Positions 41,895 through 51,174 are shown, counted from the first letter of the stretch. The stretch is DNA of 64,000 nucleotides from Streptomyces sp. NBC_01446 (GCF_026340095.1 NZ_JAPEPO010000002.1:248001-312000); one strand, 5' to 3'. Numbers and translations: made by a program. The notes: generated from the sequence alone by a model not told the origin.

Positions 41895-42278
41895 TTGGAC
41901 GGACAAGAGCTGCAGAAGATCGCGCACGACTGCACTGTGGAACTGCCCGGCACCGACCTGGAGCATCGTTTCGGCCCCGACTGGGAGGTCTACAAGGTGC
42001 GCGGCAAGGTCTTCATGCTCATGACCGACATGCCGGGGCGCCCCGTCGTGATCCTGAAAGCTGATCCGGACGGCGCCGCAGCCCTGCGTGAGCAGTACGC
42101 AGACATTACCCCCGGCTATCACATGAACAAGAGGCACTGGATCACGGCGGAAGGCGGGGGCACCATCGACGAGAAGCTAGTGAAGGAGCTCGTGATCGAC
42201 TCCTACCGTCTCGTGGTCGGCGGGCTTCCCAAGTCCGAGCAGCCCGTGGATCCGCGCACCTACGGCCGCCGCGCCTGA
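41895..42278 (+). CDS. MmcQ/YjbR-family protein
   Basis: 127 aa from TTG 41895, chosen because AGAGGAG lies 9 nt upstream. GQELQKIAHDCTVELPGTDL, DWEVYKVRGKVFMLMTDMPG, VVILKADPDGAAALREQYAD, ITPGYHMNKRHWITAEGGGT and VKELVIDSYRLVVGGLPKSE are typical of the YjbR (CyaY-like fold) family, thought to bind DNA. Its biological role is not established. A broken second member follows directly. Confidence 0.9.
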   Translation: MDGQELQKIAHDCTVELPGTDLEHRFGPDWEVYKVRGKVFMLMTDMPGRPVVILKADPDGAAALREQYADITPGYHMNKRHWITAEGGGTIDEKLVKELVIDSYRLVVGGLPKSEQPVDPRTYGRRA

Positions 42279-42286
42279 CCTTCGTC

Positions 42287-42515
42287 ATGCCCATCAGCGG
42301 CGAGAAGCTCCAGGACAGAGCGCGCGACACGGCACTGGCGCTGCCCGGGGCCAGCCACGGGCGCCCGTTCACCGAGCAGCTGGACGTCTACAAGGTGGCG
42401 GGCAAGGTCTTCCCGATCGTCAGGACGACCCGGACGAACGCATCGTCACCCTCAAGGCAGAACCGGAGTACGGGCGGCTGCTGCAACACGAACACCCATC
42501 GATCACCCCGGGCCT
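42287..42515 (+). pseudogene. Second MmcQ/YjbR gene, frameshifted
   Basis: MPISGEKLQDRARDTALALP, GASHGRPFTEQLDVYKVAGK and VFPIV, then near 42420 the homology moves to another frame: DDPDERIVTLKAEPEYGRLL, QHEHPSITPG. The C-terminal third is missing. It starts 8 bp after the intact YjbR gene, so the two were probably a tandem pair. Confidence 0.8.
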
Positions 42516-42559
42516 ACCAACCAAACCCTCGTTACCCAGCACTTGGCGGAGTACCCCGG

Positions 42560-42854
42560 GGTGGAGCGCCCTGGTCGCCACGCTTCCCGATAGGCCGATC
42601 ACCCTCGCCATCGACGGACCTGCCGCCCTGGATTGGTCTGCGGCCGTCAAGTTGCTGAACTCGGCGTTGGAGGCGCGTGGGCCTGGGCCCACCTAGCCCC
42701 CTGGCCGCTGATCCTCGAGCGCACAGGGTCCACCGAGCTCGCCGATGACCCGGACTTCGACCGGCTCGCCGAAGGCACCCTTGCCGACCTCTTCGACGAG
42801 CTGCCCGTGCCGGAACATACGTCCGACGCAGTGGCACTCGTTTTCGGGCCAGGC
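42560..42854 (+). pseudogene. Fragment resembling class I mannose-6-phosphate isomerase-like proteins
   Basis: WSALVATLPDRPITLAIDGP, AALDWSAAVKLLNSALEARG in one frame, then near 42680 HLAPWPLILERTGSTELADD, PDFDRLAEGTLADLFDELPV in another. From memory this pattern (AIDGPAALDW...ELADDPDF) occurs in the N-terminal part of actinobacterial class I mannose-6-phosphate isomerase-like proteins. The frame is broken and the catalytic part is absent. The assignment is tentative. Confidence 0.4.
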
Positions 42855-42963
42855 GGCTCGCGGCTTCGAGTTCAGAGCAGCGGGCGAGGACTTCGGCGAG
42901 CTGTTGACGGTCTGCCTCTCGGAGCCGGTCGGGGTGGCGCATCATCCAGCCGGTGATCTGGCG
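42838..42963 (-). pseudogene. ISL3-family transposase scrap
   Basis: The minus strand reads QITGWMMRHPDRLREADRQQ, LAEVLARCSELEAASRLARK, matching the internal helical segment (W-I/M-M-R-H-P-D) of ISL3-group transposases. Only about 40 codons remain. Confidence 0.55.
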
Positions 42964-43019
42964 GCTGCCAGGTGGTGCCGGGCCGACGACACGGATGCGC
43001 TGTCGGCGACCAGGCGGAC

Positions 43020-43218
43020 GGTGTTCTGCTCTTGCTGCCCGATATCGGAAGCGTCCAGCGCTGGGCCACCGCGGACTCGGCCACCGACGAGGTGCTGCGC
43101 ATCTGGTACATCGCTGTCACCCGCGCGCCACCTGGCCGCCATCGCCCTGCCCGAGGAGGAGACCGGCGCGCTGGCCCGGCTGTTGACCAGACGCCGAGTG
43201 CCTGTACGCATCACATAA
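43020..43218 (+). pseudogene. C-terminal scrap of a superfamily I helicase-like ATPase
   Basis: WATADSATDEVLRIWYIAVT followed after a frameshift by RHLAAIALPEEETGALARLL, TRRRVPVRIT and a stop. The V-T-R-A-R segment is motif VI of UvrD/REP-type helicases, which usually precedes the C-terminus. The rest of the gene is gone. Confidence 0.5.
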
Positions 43219-43306
43219 TCCCTCCCTGAGGCCGCAGGCCAGGTCCTGACCGCCTACACGAGCGCAGCAGAACTCCCCTGCCATCACAGGGACGCTTAGG
43301 GCTGGC

Positions 43307-43513
43307 CTAGTTGTCCGACGGAATGCGTGCGGCGATCTCGCGGGCGAACCAGTCCGCCTCCTGCGACAACTCGTCCGCCCCTTCGCTCGCGATGAGCTGG
43401 AGCAGGCGCAGCAGGTCGTGGGCTTCGTCGAGGGTAAGAAGCGCCAGACGCCGCGCTGCATCATCCTGAGCCGGGATGAGGTCCGCGACAGCGGTGTGCT
43501 CGTTTGCATCCAT
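43307..43513 (-). CDS. Small hypothetical protein, 68 aa
   Basis: MDANEHTAVADLIPAQDDAA, RRLALLTLDEAHDLLRLLQL, IASEGADELSQEADWFAREI and AARIPSDN: an acidic, all-helical protein. A fragment with the same central block lies at 368..461, so the family is present twice in this window, each time in mobile-element debris. The ribosome site is weak. The function is unknown. Confidence 0.55.
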   Translation of the reverse strand: MDANEHTAVADLIPAQDDAARRLALLTLDEAHDLLRLLQLIASEGADELSQEADWFAREIAARIPSDN

Positions 43514-44099
43514 GCTCGCTTCAACGCGTACCGACGCTCAAGGGATACATCGAGCGTTGCGGACCACCCGAAGGGCAGACAACGGCGCATCGCGCGACGG
43601 TGCTGTGAGAGCCGCTCGGGGTGTGGGACGAATGCCGGCTGTCGACGGCGGGAAGATCAGCCGGCCCGGAATCCGGCTCGGGAAGCACCGGCGTGGTAGT
43701 CACCGACGAGATGCGCCAGCGTGGACCGCTCCTCGGGTCAGCTGCGAGGCGCCAGGACGTCACCCTCGGGTTCCACGGTCAGTGGAACCCGAGCATGCCG
43801 GGCGAGTTGATGTCGACAGTGACGATGCCGGGCGGATATCGGTGCTCGTCCTCGGTGAGCAGGATCGACATGCCGGGGCATCAGGTCAGGCCCCCTGTAA
43901 GTGACGCACCGTCTTCTGCCCAGGCCAGGGCCCTCCTTGGCGCACTCTGCAGGAACTTCGTCGCTCGTGTACAGGATGTCGACCGTAGGCGACCTCCAGG
44001 ATCTCCTGGTTCATGGCGATGTCGACGCCGTCGTCCATCAGATGGAGAGCGACTCGGACTCCCGCAGCGACGCGGTGACGAACTCCCGCGGAGGGGCCG
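43514..44099. other. Decayed DNA
   Basis: No gene is supported. Short minus-strand stretches read MSILLTEDEHRYPPGIVTVD (near 43790-43870) and HLMDDGVDIAMNQEILEVAY (near 43980-44040) and look protein-like. They have no start, are broken and are not recognised. Confidence 0.35.
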
Positions 44100-44317
44100 A
44101 AGGCGCTTTTCGACGCGTTAGTGGGGTGGCTGCGCGAGCGTCGGGTGCTGCTGCCCGGCGTGACGACGCTCGCCCGGCTGGTCGCGTCGGTGCGGGAGGC
44201 GGCGAACCAGCGACTGTGGGACAGCCTCCACGGGCTGCTGAGCACAGGTCAGCGGGCGGTCCTCGATTCCCTGCTGACCGTGCCGTCGGCGGCGCGGGTG
44301 TCGGAGCTGGACTCGAC
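44100..44317 (+). pseudogene. Tn3-family transposase fragment
   Basis: KALFDALVGWLRERRVLLPG, VTTLARLVASVREAANQRLW, DSLHGLLSTGQRAVLDSLLT and ARVSELD match the N-terminal DUF4158 region of Tn3-family transposases. Only about 70 codons survive. The fragment ends 30 bp before the second copy of the 989-bp repeat. Confidence 0.8.
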
Positions 44318-44346
44318 GCCGGCCAGCTGGTCATCTTCGTCTGAAC

Positions 44347-45335
44347 ACCCACCCGGAAACCAAACCCACAACACATGCGAGGAAGAGGACAATCTCGATG
44401 AAAGCCATTGTGGTAACCGACCAGGCCGCGGGAACGGCCGGGATGACGCTGACGGAGCGGCCTGAGCCGCCCGCATCGATCAACGACGTCATCGTTCAGA
44501 TTCATGCATCGGGCTTCGTCCCGACTGAGATGGAGTGGCCATCGACCTGGACCGATCGTGCCGGCCGTGACAAGACACCGTCGATCCCCGGCCACGAGCT
44601 GGCCGGAGTGGTCACCGCCCTCGGCTACGGCACGACGGGGCTGTCGGTCGGGCAACGAGTGTTCGGCCTCGCCGACTGGCACCGCGACGGCACCCTGGCG
44701 GAGTATGTGGCGATCGAAGCACGCAACCTCGCACCGCTGCCCGGCGACGTCGACTTCACCGTCGGCGCGTCCCTGCCCATCTCAGGTCTGACCGCGTGGC
44801 AAGGGCTGTTCCAGCACGGCCGCCTCCAGTCTGGCCAGACCGTCCTCGCCCATGGCGCGGCCGGGGCAGTGGGGACGATGGTGACCCAGCTCGCACGTGA
44901 GGCCGGCGCCTACGTCATCGGCACCGGACGCGCCGCCGACCGGGAGAAGGCACTCGACTTCGGCGCGCACGAGTTCGTCGACCTCGAAAATGACGCGCTG
45001 AAAGACGTCGGCCGCGTCGATCTCGTCTTCGACGTCATCGGTGGCGACGTTCAGAAACGGTCCGCTGCCCTGATCAAGGCTGGAGGAACGCTGGTCTCCA
45101 TCGTCGGCCCGGTCGAGGCGCGACCCGCTGACGGCCTGGCGGTGGACTTCGTAGTCGAGGTCGATCGTGCCCAACTGGGCGAGATCGTGCAGCGAGTGCG
45201 GGACGGACGACTGCGGACAAACATCGGTGACGTCGCAAGCTTGGACGATGCCGTTGGTGCCCTTAACCCGACCACGCGACGCCGCGGGAAGACAGTCATC
45301 CGCGTACGCCCGTAGGAAGTGACGGCCATAGTCCG
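44347..45335. repeat. 989-bp direct repeat, copy 2
   Basis: Same content and orientation as 40504..41492. The left boundary abuts Tn3 transposase debris and the right boundary abuts a sigma-factor fragment, so this copy looks like the inserted or translocated one. Confidence 0.93.
44398..45315 (+). CDS. Quinone oxidoreductase-like MDR protein, copy 2
   Basis: 305 aa, identical in protein sequence to the copy at 40555. The five nucleotide differences I find (CGC/CGT, CAG/CAA, CGG/CGA, TAC/TAT, GAT/GAC) are all synonymous. The ribosome site (GAGGAAGAGG) is duplicated too, but the original operon promoter is not, so expression here depends on an unknown upstream promoter. Same predicted zinc-free quinone/enal reductase function. 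Confidence 0.92.
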   Translation: MKAIVVTDQAAGTAGMTLTERPEPPASINDVIVQIHASGFVPTEMEWPSTWTDRAGRDKTPSIPGHELAGVVTALGYGTTGLSVGQRVFGLADWHRDGTLAEYVAIEARNLAPLPGDVDFTVGASLPISGLTAWQGLFQHGRLQSGQTVLAHGAAGAVGTMVTQLAREAGAYVIGTGRAADREKALDFGAHEFVDLENDALKDVGRVDLVFDVIGGDVQKRSAALIKAGGTLVSIVGPVEARPADGLAVDFVVEVDRAQLGEIVQRVRDGRLRTNIGDVASLDDAVGALNPTTRRRGKTVIRVRP

Positions 45336-45528
45336 ACGGCGTGGTCGGCACCCTCGGCGCCACCGAGGTCGCCGCCGGCGCCCGCATGTTCTCCGGCGAG
45401 GTCGCCCGCCACCGACCCGTGCTGGTCAACGGCATCCCCGGCCACATGTCCTGGCGCCCCGACGGAACCCCCCTCTCCGTCATCGCCTGGCCAAACTCGC
45501 CTCGATCTATTTGCCCGCCCCGTCCTGA
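45336..45528 (+). pseudogene. C-terminal fragment of a SigJ-type ECF sigma factor
   Basis: DGVVGTLGATEVAAGARMFS, GEVARHRPVLVNGIPGHMSW, RPDGTPLSVIAW, then after a deletion LAKLASIYLPAPS and a stop. This is the SnoaL-like C-terminal domain found in SigJ-type extracytoplasmic sigma factors. The sigma regions 2 and 4 are absent. Confidence 0.75.
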
Positions 45529-45917
45529 GTCGGTGTCGTCAGGGTCGGCCCGGCATGTGAATCCCGGGCCGACCGACCGAGTTCCGCTGGCGCCTCCGGA
45601 CTGTCTCCGCGCTCCGACACCTTCGCTGACCATGGGCCGCTAGACCTCCCACCGGCCACGCTGGCCACCTGAACCGTTCCGGGTTCGATAGGGACTCGAT
45701 CATTTGAGAGGATCGAGTCATGGCACGTCCCTAAGAATGTGAGGCGGTCCGGGAGGGCCGGGTGTGGCTGATGGCACGTTGCCCTCGAGGGCTCGGAAGG
45801 AATGGCCGCCCGATCCTCCGGGGCGCTCCGACTGCTGATTGAGAACTGCGGTCATCGCTGGTTAGGGACCCGTCGGCGGAGTGTTCTTCGGACCATGAAG
45901 TTCTGGTCACGAGGGAT
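45529..45917. other. Spacer before the IS110 remnant
   Basis: No gene. The left end of the IS110 element may lie here (around GACTCGATCATTTGAGAGGA at 45695), but I could not fix it without a second copy. Confidence 0.3.
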
Positions 45918-47132
45918 ACGGAGCGAGGGACTTGGGCACGTCTATCAACCGGATATGGGTCGGCATCGACGCCGCAAGGGGCACCACTGGGCGGCAGCGG
46001 TGGACGCCGATGGGGAGATCCTTTTCTCGACGAAGGTGATCAACGACGAGTCGCAGATCCTGGCGCTCATCGAGACCGCGCGGGAAATGGCCGGTCAGGT
46101 GCAGTGGGCGGTGGACATCTCCGGTCGGGCCTCCGCACTGCTGTTGGCCCTGCTGGTGGCCCATGGCCAGAGCGTGGTCTACGTTCCAGGCCGAACCGTC
46201 AACCGGATGACCGGCGCCTACAAGGGCGAGGGGAAGACTGACGCGAAGGACGCGCGGGTCATCGCCGACCAGGCCCGGATGCGCCGGGATTTCGCTCCGT
46301 TGGACACGCCACCGGAGCTCGTGGCTGCCCTGAAGGTGCTGACGCACTACCGTGCTGACCTGATCGCCGACCGAGTGAGGCTGATCAACCGGCTGCGCGA
46401 CCTGCTCTTGGGGATCTGTCCTGCCCTGGAACGGGCCTTCGACTACTCCGCCGCCAAGGGGCCCGTCGTCATGTTGGCGGACTACCAGACCCCGGCTGCC
46501 CTTCGTCGGATCGGCGTCAAACGGCTGACGACCTGGCTGGAGCGTCGCAAGGTCCGCGGAGCCGGGGACGTGGCCAGCAGGGCAGTGGAGGCCGCCCAGT
46601 CCCAGCAGATCATCCTGCCTGGCGAGAGGCGGGCGGCCAAGCTGGCCAGGACCTGGCGCACCAGCTCCTGGCCCTGGACGAGCGGATCAAGGACAACGAC
46701 CGGGAGATCCGCGAGACCTTCCGGGCCGACGAACGCTCCGAGATCATCGAATCGATGCCCGGCATGGGTCCGATCCTGGGCGCGGAGTTCGTCGCCATCG
46801 TCGGCGACCTGTCCGGTTATACGGACGCCGGCCGCCTCGCCTCCCACGCCGGTCTGGCCCCGGTGCCCCGCGATTCCGGACGCCGCACCGGCAACAACCA
46901 CCGGCCCAAGCGCTACAACCGGCGCTTGCGCCACATTTTCTACCTGGCTGCGCAGACCGCCATGATGCGGCCCGGTCCATCTCGGGACTACTACCTCAAG
47001 AAGCGGTCCGAAGGGCTCCTTCACACCCAAGCTCTGCTTGCGCTCGCGCGCCGTCGGGTCGACGTGCTGTGGGCAATGCTGCGGGACAATAGGCCGTTCA
47101 CCTTCGCCCCGCCAGTCGTTCGGGCACCTTGA
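45918..47132 (+). pseudogene. IS110-family transposase with two frameshifts
   Basis: The frame begins GTSINRIWVGIDAA, loses a base near 45975 and resumes as KGHHWAAAVDADGEILFSTK, VQWAVDISGRASALLLALLV, GKTDAKDARVIADQARMRRD. It shifts again near 46642 and ends ESMPGMGPILGAEFVAIVGD, LASHAGLAPVPRDSGRR, RYNRRLRHIFYLAAQTAMMR. These are the DEDD RuvC-like N-terminal domain and the Transposase_20 C-terminal domain of IS110. All parts are present, but two frameshifts should inactivate it. Confidence 0.9.
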
Positions 47133-47135
47133 CAC

Positions 47136-47440
47136 GGTCATTGAGATTCCTTCCCAGTACCCGCTTGAGCTGCGCCGTCGTGCGGTGCGGATGGTCGCCG
47201 AGGTGCAGCCGGAATACGAGACCGAGTGGGCCGCGATGAAAGCAGTCGCCCAGAAACTGGGCATCGGCACGACCGAGACACTGCGCAAGTGGGTGCGGCA
47301 GGACCAGATCGACGCCGGTGCCCGGCCGGGCACCACGACGGAGGAGTCCGCGCAGGTCAAGGCGATGAAGAAGGAGATCGCCGAGCTCAAGCGGGCGAAC
47401 GAGATCTTGAAGGCCGCGGCGTCTTTCTTCGCGTCAATGC
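47136..47440 (+). pseudogene. IS3-family orfA, truncated at both ends
   Basis: IEIPSQYPLELRRRAVRMVA, KLGIGTTETLRKWVRQDQID, SAQVKAMKKEIAELKRANEI and LKAAASFFA match an IS3-type OrfA (HTH and coiled coil). No start codon is evident, because it is fused to the end of the IS110 remnant. The sequence departs from the family just where OrfB should begin. Confidence 0.85.
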
Positions 47441-47462
47441 CATCGTTGGAGACGTCGACCCG

Positions 47463-47661
47463 GTGACGGGCGGGGCGTTGCGCAGTTCTCCGAGCATGGT
47501 TCCGAGCGTCGCCTTGGCGTTGTTGGGCTGCATGATGGAGTGCGCCGCGGCCTCCACTGCCGAGGTGCCCCCCTGAGCGAGGGCGCGCAGCAGGTCGGGC
47601 AGGTCCTCGGCGGGACCATAGGCGTGCGAGACGGAGGCCCAGGGGTGGGTGTCGAGAACAT
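47463..47661 (-). pseudogene. Fragment of a possible HEAT-repeat-like protein
   Basis: The minus strand reads VLDTHPWASVSHAYGPAEDL, PDLLRALAQGGTSAVEAAAH, SIMQPNNAKATLGTMLGELR. The phrase HPWASVSHAYGPAEDLPDLL recalls the start of streptomycete HEAT-repeat proteins, but what follows does not fit. It is joined to IS3 debris at its 3' side. Confidence 0.35.
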
Positions 47662-47762
47662 GACGTGATCTTCGCAGCCCGGTGCGACAGGACGGTCAGG
47701 GCCCTGCGACGACTGGGCCGGCGCGCCTGAGCCGTCCCCTTTCGGTGTCAGGTGGCGGTGGT

Positions 47763-49226
47763 CTACGGCGTCTCCTGATCGTGCTGGTAGGCGGCGAGGA
47801 GGAAGAGCCAGATCTCGCTGATGGTGGGGAAGGGGGCGATCGCGTGCCTGAGCCGTTTGAGCGGGATTTCGCCGGCGACTGCAATGGTTGCCGAGTGCAG
47901 GAGCTCGCTGACGCCGGGGCCGACGAAGGTCGCTCCGAGGAGGATTTCCCGGTCGAGGTCGACGACCAGCCTGGCGTGGCCCTGGTAGCCGTCGGCGTAG
48001 AGGTTGGCGCCCTGGGCAGCGTTGAAGTCAAGGTCGACGGTCTTGACGTGGTACCCGGAGCGCTCCGCCTGCTCGGCGCTCAGGCCCACCGCGGCCGCCT
48101 CGGGGTCGCTGAAGAAGACCTGGGGTACGGCGTGCTGGTCGGCGGTTGTGGCGTGGTCGCCCCAGGGCGCGTCGTCGAGCGGGCGGCCGGCGGCGCGGGC
48201 GCCGATGGCGTCGCCTGCGGTCCGGGCTTGGTATTTGCCCTGATGGGTGAGCAAGGCACGATGGTTGACGTCGCCCAGGGCGTACAGCCAGTCGCCGTCG
48301 ACCCCCTGCACCAGGCAGGTGGTGTCCACATCGAGCCAGGAGCCGGGGGTGAGGCCGACCGTGTCCAGGCCGATGTCGTCGGTGGCGGGGGTGCGGCCGG
48401 TGGCGCACAAGACCTCGTCGGCCTCCAGCTCGCCGCCGTCGTCGAGGGTGAGGGTGACCGGCCCCTGCGGGTCCGGGCGGCGCAGGGCGGTCACCTGCAC
48501 GCCGATCCGCACATCCGCGCCCGACTCTCTCAATCCCTGAGCGACCAGTTCGCCGGCGAAGGGTTCCATGCGGGGGATCAGGCGGCGCCGGGCGAGCAGG
48601 GTGACCTGGGAGCCGAGGCCCTGCCAGAGGGTGGCCATCTCGATGCCGACTCCGCCGCCGCCGATGATGGCGAGGCGAGTGGGCACGGTGCTGGATTCGG
48701 TGCCCTGCCGGCTCGTCCATGGACGGGCCTCGGCGATGCCCGGGATGTCGGGCAACGCCGGTCGGCTGCCGGTGGCGATGGCCACTGCGTACCGGGCCGT
48801 GAGTGTCTGCCGGGCGCCGTCGTCACGGGTGACGCTGACGCGTCGGGGCCCGTCGAAACGGCCGTGGCCACGAAAGAGGTCGGCTCCGATGGACTTGAGG
48901 AACAGAGCCTGTCTGGTGTCGTCCCAGTCGGAGACAGAGCGGTTGCGACGGGCGAAGACGCCATCGGCGTCGACCCGACCGGTGACAGCCTGCCGGGCAC
49001 CGTCCACGCGCCGCGCGTCGGCGAGCGCGATGACCGGCCGCAGCAGCGCCTTACTGGGCACGCACGCCCAGTACGCGCAGTCACCGCCGACCAGTTCCCG
49101 TTCCACGACCGCTGCGGAGAGGCCGGCGGCGCGGGCGCGGTCGGCGACGTTCGCACCGGCCGGGCCTGCGCCCAGCACGACCACGTCGTAAGGCACCCCT
49201 GTCCGGGTTTCGTGCGATTCGCTCAT
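47763..49226 (-). CDS. Mercuric reductase-like pyridine nucleotide-disulfide oxidoreductase
   Basis: 487 aa, ATG with GAGGAAG upstream. FAD motif VVLGAGPAGANVADRARAAG, redox-active disulfide GGDCAYWACVPSKALLRP (C-x4-C), NAD(P) motif LAIIGGGGVGIEMATLWQGL, second FAD motif YALGDVNHRALLTHQGKYQA and dimerisation domain (VPQVFFSDPEAAAVGLSAEQ). No C-terminal Cys pair of the MerA type is seen and no mer genes are nearby, so mercury reduction is unlikely. It is probably a soluble flavin disulfide reductase of unknown substrate. A frameshifted AhpD-like gene lies upstream on the same strand, suggesting a former peroxide or thiol pathway. Confidence 0.92.
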   Translation of the reverse strand: MSESHETRTGVPYDVVVLGAGPAGANVADRARAAGLSAAVVERELVGGDCAYWACVPSKALLRPVIALADARRVDGARQAVTGRVDADGVFARRNRSVSDWDDTRQALFLKSIGADLFRGHGRFDGPRRVSVTRDDGARQTLTARYAVAIATGSRPALPDIPGIAEARPWTSRQGTESSTVPTRLAIIGGGGVGIEMATLWQGLGSQVTLLARRRLIPRMEPFAGELVAQGLRESGADVRIGVQVTALRRPDPQGPVTLTLDDGGELEADEVLCATGRTPATDDIGLDTVGLTPGSWLDVDTTCLVQGVDGDWLYALGDVNHRALLTHQGKYQARTAGDAIGARAAGRPLDDAPWGDHATTADQHAVPQVFFSDPEAAAVGLSAEQAERSGYHVKTVDLDFNAAQGANLYADGYQGHARLVVDLDREILLGATFVGPGVSELLHSATIAVAGEIPLKRLRHAIAPFPTISEIWLFLLAAYQHDQETP

Positions 49227-49343
49227 GTTCTTCCTCGCATTCCTGGGAGTGCCTGACGACGGTCGAGGCGGTGGTGATGCTGCCCGTCGGGCCTGGTGGG
49301 TGGGCCTGGGCGGGGGCTCCCCGACCAGGCCAGGGCACGTCGG

Positions 49344-49714
49344 TCAGGCGTCGGTGTGCGGGGTGACGACCGGCCATTCGGTGTCGGTATCGGCGAGGAC
49401 GTTGAAGTAGTTCGTGAGGATGTTCAACGCCAGATTGCCCGCGACCTCGGCGATCTCGGCGTCGGTGACGTCCACGGCCCGGGCAGCCTTGAGCTGCGTT
49501 TCACCAATGTGGCCGCGGGCAATGGCGTGGGACGGGTCCAGCACTGCGACGGTGTGCGGGTCGGCGGACTCCGCGTGGCGGGCACACTCCACTCCCCCGG
49601 CGCCGACCTTGGCGACGCGCGCCCTATGTAGGTGTGGGCAGAGAGGCAGTAGGTGCAATTGTTGTACTCCGCGGTGTCGATCGCCAGCCGTTCCCCGACC
49701 GGGGCCGGGATCAT
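49344..49714 (-). pseudogene. AhpD-like carboxymuconolactone decarboxylase-family protein, frameshifted
   Basis: Frame 1 gives LAIDTAEYNNCTYCLSAHTY, IGR with the CxxC-x3-H motif of AhpD-like proteins. Near 49620 the homology passes to another frame: VECARHAESADPHTVAVLDP, GHIGETQLKAARAVDVTDAE, IAEVAGNLALNILTNYFNVL. The residues are conserved, so the frameshift is recent or could be a sequencing error. It is 117 bp upstream of the flavoprotein disulfide reductase on the same strand. Confidence 0.85.
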
Positions 49715-49802
49715 GGTCCCCGGTCCGCCGCGAGGGCAGCATCCTCCCGGCGATCACCCACGAGCAGCCGGACACCATCACCCAGACCGGCGGCCGACCC
49801 GT

Positions 49803-50102
49803 CTACCCGTAGCCCAACGGGATGTCCGCCTCGGAGAACCACAGGTCACACTGGGCTGGCTCGCCCGGCCGATACGTCGTCCGGGACACCGGGTCCACCG
49901 GCAAACACGCCGGTCCGAGCTCACGCACAACACGTTCCTTGAGGATCGTCCTCCCCCGCTGCCAGCCGATCCGCTCCACAATCACCGTCGCCGGCATCGT
50001 CGGCGTCTCCCGCAAAAGCTTGCGGATCCGCACCCTGACCGCGTCCACCGCCGAGCCCTTCAGCGGACGCTCGTACTTCGGCGGCCGGCCGGCGCAGACC
50101 AC
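49803..50102 (-). pseudogene. istA: IS21 IstA fragment
   Basis: PPKYERPLKGSAVDAVRVRI, RKLLRETPTMPATVIVERIG, WQRGRTILKERVVRELGPAC and RTTYRPGEPAQCDLWFSEAD match the N-terminal half of IstA. It covers the same region as the fragment at 32946. The integrase core is missing. Confidence 0.8.
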
Positions 50103-50144
50103 GGTCTGCGGCCGGCCCTGCGGGACAGGTGGTCCGATGTCGCA

Positions 50145-50609
50145 TCAAAGGTATGTCACACCGTAGTTGGCGGCCCACTCATGCTTCAGGTCATCCTCGT
50201 TCGCGTGCCCGAACGTGTACGCGGGAGAGTCCACCCGCAGCGCCCGGTCCACCCTGATCAGTACGGCCTCGTGGCACGGGTAGATGGGATCGCCGTGGGT
50301 GTTCAGCACCCACTGGCGGGACCAGTCGTACACCGGGTCGCCTTTCCCGCGGATCTCAGCTGTTCCCTTGAAGCGGTACCCCCGCCGGAGCAGGAAGTCG
50401 ATCACGTTGACCTCAACCCGCGGATCGCGCCGCAGGTTCTCCACCGTATTGGGCGAGGCCATGTTCATGAATACCAGGTGATCGTCGTCGTAGACGCGCA
50501 AGGACCCCTTCGGAGAGAGGTTCGGAGAGCCGTCCTCGCAGACCGTCGCAACGAACGCCAGCTTGGCGCTGGTGACGATCTGCCGCATGTCCTCAGTGAT
50601 TATTCCCAT
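50145..50609 (-). CDS. PNPOx-like FMN-binding split-barrel protein
   Basis: 154 aa, complete, ATG with GAGGAG just upstream. MRQIVTSAKLAFVATVCEDG, SPNLSPKGSLRVYDDDHLVF, ENLRRDPRVEVNVIDFLLRR and GYRFKGTAEIRGKG are typical of the pyridoxamine 5'-phosphate oxidase-like family (split barrel binding FMN or F420). The exact substrate is not evident. It stands alone between IS debris. Confidence 0.9.
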   Translation of the reverse strand: MGIITEDMRQIVTSAKLAFVATVCEDGSPNLSPKGSLRVYDDDHLVFMNMASPNTVENLRRDPRVEVNVIDFLLRRGYRFKGTAEIRGKGDPVYDWSRQWVLNTHGDPIYPCHEAVLIRVDRALRVDSPAYTFGHANEDDLKHEWAANYGVTYL

Positions 50610-50979
50610 CGCTCCTCAACCTTTCCTGCCACGTCCGCGTGCTCCGCCCTCCTGGGCCGTCACGACGCAGCCTTTTTCGAGTGCCACAAACTGGCCTGGT
50701 CCGCCGATGCTTCGGCGCTCGCTCTGCGCTGTTGCGCAGGCTTCCCGATCGCGTTGGACACCCCTTCGGTCAGTGATGACATCCGCACCGACGGCCGTTC
50801 CGGCGACCGTGTCCCGGAGCCCGACCGGCAGTCGCCCCCCACCCACGGTGCCACCGTGAACCGGCCGACCGCCTGATGTGCGCTGCGCCTGGTGGGTACG
50901 GCCGCGGACGCGGCCGTACCCAGTCCGCGGGTGCCATGAGTCGGTGTCAGGACCGGGCGACACCCCGCGATGGACCTGC
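50610..50979. other. Spacer, nothing recognised
   Basis: Upstream of the PNPOx gene, and should hold its promoter. No gene or repeat is recognised. Confidence 0.35.
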
Positions 50980-51174
50980 TCAGATCAGCATGATCTTCTT
51001 GCCACCGGCCTGCCCGGCGGACACCCGGGCGAAAGCGGCCAGCCCCTCACTCACAGGGAGCGCTTCCACGTTCTGCTTCAGCTTTCCCTCCACGACCGCC
51101 TCCGCCAGATGGGCAAGCTGAGCCGCCCCAAGCCGGACGTACAGATCCGTACTCGTGATACCACGCTCCCCCAC
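50980..51174 (-). pseudogene. C-terminal fragment of a quinone reductase-like MDR protein
   Basis: TDLYVRLGAAQLAHLAEAVV, EGKLKQNVEALPVSEGLAAF, ARVSAGQAGGKKIMLI and a stop: the usual C-terminus of zinc-free quinone oxidoreductases (substrate-domain helix, then the GK-x-I/V strand). The rest of the gene is absent. It is not derived from the duplicated gene at 40555, whose C-terminus differs. Confidence 0.65.

Noticed and set aside
47763..49226. Calling the flavoprotein MerA (mercuric reductase)
   Set aside because: The redox motif is similar, but there is no C-terminal Cys pair, no heavy-metal domain and no mer operon.
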